64,000 nt of DNA from Mya arenaria (lineage: Eukaryota; Mollusca; Bivalvia; Myida; Myidae), in assembly GCF_026914265.1 (NCBI RefSeq), contig NC_069136.1:37986362-38050361 (forward strand), written 5' to 3'. A program made the translations under genes and the position numbers. The notes beneath the pieces are model-generated. The model saw nothing but the letters and a program-made list of their open reading frames with translations. It ran no database searches and had not been told where the DNA came from. Positions 60,598 to 64,000 of this stretch are shown piece after piece (position 1 is the first letter of the stretch; every line of letters begins with the position of its first letter).

Positions 60598-63500
60598 ATA
60601 CATGTAGTTGCATATGGTGTATATAGTTGCATATACTCTATACATACATGTAGTTGCATATGGTGTATACAGTTGCATATACTCTATAGATACATGTAGT
60701 TGCATATGGTGTATATAGTTGCATATACTCTAAACATACATGTAGTTGCATATGGTGTATATAGTTGCATATACTCTAAACATACATGTAGTTGCATATG
60801 GTGTATATAGTTGCATATACTCTAAACATACATGTAGTTGCATATGGTGTATATAGTTGCATATACTCTAAACATACATGTAGTTGCATATGGTGTATAT
60901 AGTTGCATATACTCTAAACATACATGTAGTTGCATATGGTGTATATAGTTGCATATACTCTAAACATACATGTAGTTGCATATGGTGTATATAGTTGCAT
61001 ATACTCTAAACATACATGTAGTTGCATATGGTGTATATAGTTGCATATACTCTAAACATACATGTAGTTGCATATGGTGTATATAGTTGCATATACTCTA
61101 AACATACATGTAGTTGCATATGGTGTATATAGTTGCATATACTCTAAACATACATGTAGTTGCATATGGTGTATATAGTTGCATATACTCTATACATACA
61201 TGTAGTTGGATATGGTGTATAGAGTTGCATATACTCTATACATACATGTAGTTGCATATGGTGTATATAGTTGCATATACTCTATACATACATGTAGTTG
61301 GATATGATGTATATAGTTGCATATACTCTATACATACATGTAGTTGCATATGGTGTATATAGTTGCATATACTCTATACATACATGTAGTTGCATATGGT
61401 GTATATAGTTGCATATACTCTATATATACATGTAGTTGCATAAGGTATATATAGTTGCATATACTCTATATATACATGTAGTTGCATATGGTGTATATAG
61501 TTGCATATACTCTAAACATACATGTAGTTGCATATGGTGTATATAGTTGCATATACTCTAAACATACATGTAGTTGCATATGGTGTATATTGTTGCATAT
61601 ACTCTAAACATACATGTAGTTGCATATGGTGTATATAGTTGCATATACTCTAAACATACATGTATTTGCATATGGTGTATATAGTTGCATATACTCTAAA
61701 CATACATGTAGTTGCATATGGTGTATATAGTTGCATATACTCTAAACATACATGTATTTGCATATGGTGTATATAGTTGCATATACTCTAAACATACATG
61801 TATTTGCATATGGTGTATATAGTTGCATATACTCTATATATACATGTAGTTGCATATGGTGTATACATGTAGTTGCATATGGTATATATAGTTGCATATA
61901 CTCTATATATACGTGTAGTTGCATATGGTATATATATAGTTGCATATACTCTATATATACGTGTAGTTGCATATAGTATATATAGTTGCATATACTCTAT
62001 ATATACACGTAGTTGCATATAGTATATATAGTTGCATATACTCTATATATACGTGTAGTTGCATATAGTATATAAATTGCATATACTCTATATATACGTG
62101 TAGTTGCATATAGTATATATAGTTTATATACTCTATATATACGTGTAGTTGCATATAGTATATATAGTTTTATATACTCTATATATACATGTAGTTGCAT
62201 ATAGTATATATATAGTTTTATATACTCTATATATACGTGTAGTTGCATATAGTATATATAGTTGCATATACTCTATATATACGTGTAGTTGCATATAGTA
62301 TATATAGTTGCATATACTCTATATATACGTGTAGTTGCATATAGTATCTATAGTTGCATATACTCTATATATACGTGTAGTTGCATATAGTATCTATAGT
62401 TGCATATACTCTATATATACGTGTAGTTGCATATAGTATATATATAGTTGCATATACTCTATATATACATGTAGTTGCATATAGTATATATAGTTGCATA
62501 TACTCTATATATACACGTAGTTGCATATAGTATATATATAGTTGCATATACTCTATATATGCGTGTAGTTGCATATAGTATATATATAGTTGCATATACT
62601 CTATATATACGTGTAGTTGCATATAGTATATATATAGTTGCATATACTCTATATATACTTGTAGTTGCATATAGTATATATAGTTGCATATACTCTATAT
62701 ATACATGTAGTTGCATATAGTATATATATAGTTGCATATACTCTATATATACGTGTAGTTGCATATAGTATATATATAGTTGCATATACTCTATATATAC
62801 GTGTAGTTGCATATAGTATATATAGTTGCATATACTCTATATATACACGTAGTTGCATATAGTATATATATAGTTGCATATACTCTATATATACGTGTAG
62901 TTGCATATAGTATATATAGTTGCATATACTCTATATATACTTGTAGTTGCATATAGTATATATAGTTGCATATACTCTATATATACATGTAGTTGCATAT
63001 AGTATATATATAGTTGCATATACTCTATATATACGTGTAGTTGCATATAGTATATATATAGTTGCATATACTCTATATATACGTGTAGTTGCATATAGTA
63101 TATATAGTTGCATATACTCTATATATACATGTAGTTGCATATAGTATATATATAGTTGCATATACTCTATATATACGTGTAGTTGCATATAGTATATATA
63201 TAGTTGCATATACTCTATATATACGTGTAGTTGCATATAGTATATATAGTTGCATATACTCTATATATACACGTAGTTGCATATAGTATATATAGTTGCA
63301 TATACTCTATATATACGTGTAGTTGCATATAGTATATATTGTTGCATATACTCTATATATACGTGTAGTTGCATATAGTATATATAGTTGCATATACTCT
63401 ATATATACGTGTAGTTGCATATACTTGTATATACTCTATATATACGTGTAGTTGCATATAGTATATATAGTTGCATATACTCTATATATACGTGTAGCTG

Positions 63501-63616
63501 CATATAGTATATATAGTTGCATATACTCTATATATACGTGTAGTTGCATATAGTATATATAGTTGCATATACTCTATATATACATGTAGTTGCATATAGT
63601 ATATATAGTTGCATAT
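60598..63616. repeat. 46-bp satellite array, right part
   Basis: About 65 more units. From 60600 to about 61820 most units carry TAAACATACATGTAG with CATATGGTG. From about 61880 to 63616 they switch to TATATACGTGTAG with CATATAGTA and often an extra TA (46/48 bp). Sharp change between sub-families suggests separate amplification bursts. Confidence 0.95.
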
Positions 63617-64000
63617 CAGTCAAATTTAACAACAAGGCTATCTTGCTAGACTAGTGTCAGTAGTTAAAGGCAGCATATACATACAACAAAAATTACATAC
63701 TTTGTTTGATAACTGAATTTTTAAAATTATAGTGTATTTATTTTTTTCACAGGGTCTATGACCTTCTGGATATTCTGTAAATAAATTCTGAACTTGTAAT
63801 AAAATCTAAAGTATTAAAGTTAAGTAAAAATCCATTAAATTATTACATTCCTATTGAAAAAAAAAAAAACTATTCGTACGTGCAGTTTGTGTTGACAAAC
63901 ACTGTCCACTTCCTGTTGCATTGATACGCTACACGTATTGATTAGATAGTTGATGATAACTGCAAGGTTGCAAAACCTTTAACAAGTGCAGGCGCGTAGC
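63617..64000. other. Right flank without recognised gene
   Basis: AT-rich sequence after the satellite, with an A run near 63859. Nothing else recognised. Confidence 0.5.

Noticed and set aside
57435-63616. Many frames on both strands reading HVVAYGVYSCIYSIYT or QLHVYIEYMQLYT
   Set aside because: Satellite translation in all frames. Open on both strands at once, which is typical of repeat artefacts.

Overview
This is eukaryotic nuclear DNA: AT-rich, with genes split by GT-AG introns, 3' ends without operon structure, several tRNA-derived SINEs, MITE-type elements and long satellite arrays. Gene content (Rab11-type GTPase, ZNFX1, iduronate-2-sulfatase) and the style of SINEs and terminal-inverted-repeat elements suggest a lophotrochozoan, most likely a bivalve mollusc. 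The species is inference.

The core is an old tandem segmental duplication. Unit 1 (about 5.6-28.9 kb) carries a six-exon Rab11-subfamily gene (6248-9728, +) and, convergent to it, a ZNFX1-like gene on the minus strand (about 18.8-27.7 kb). Unit 2 (about 35.5-51.2 kb) repeats the layout. The two units have decayed reciprocally. In unit 1 the Rab gene is whole and the ZNFX1 gene is broken by several frameshifts and stops. In unit 2 only a scrap of Rab exon 2 survives (about 35.95-36.09 kb), but ZNFX1 is whole: one 6.4-kb coding exon plus a short last exon, about 2178-2198 aa. The ZNFX1 copies also carry different internal duplications: the zinc-finger block in copy 1, the N-terminal tail in copy 2.

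Between the units lie two minisatellites: a 45-bp array of about 95 units (28.97-33.23 kb) and a 42-bp array (33.24-35.45 kb) split by a 784-bp hAT-type element with a perfect 8-bp target-site duplication.

To the right, a minus-strand iduronate-2-sulfatase gene (three coding exons, 54029-57116, about 509 aa) has two oppositely oriented copies of one MITE in its introns. Its upstream side runs into a 46-bp satellite (57.4-63.6 kb) interrupted by a 1.4-kb unique island. The left 5.6 kb is mostly non-coding but may hold the first coding exon of a minus-strand gene (2303-2379).

The Rab would act in recycling-endosome traffic, ZNFX1 in RNA sensing or small-RNA immunity, and the sulfatase in lysosomal glycosaminoglycan breakdown. 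Nothing in the sequence ties them into one pathway. They are linked by position only.
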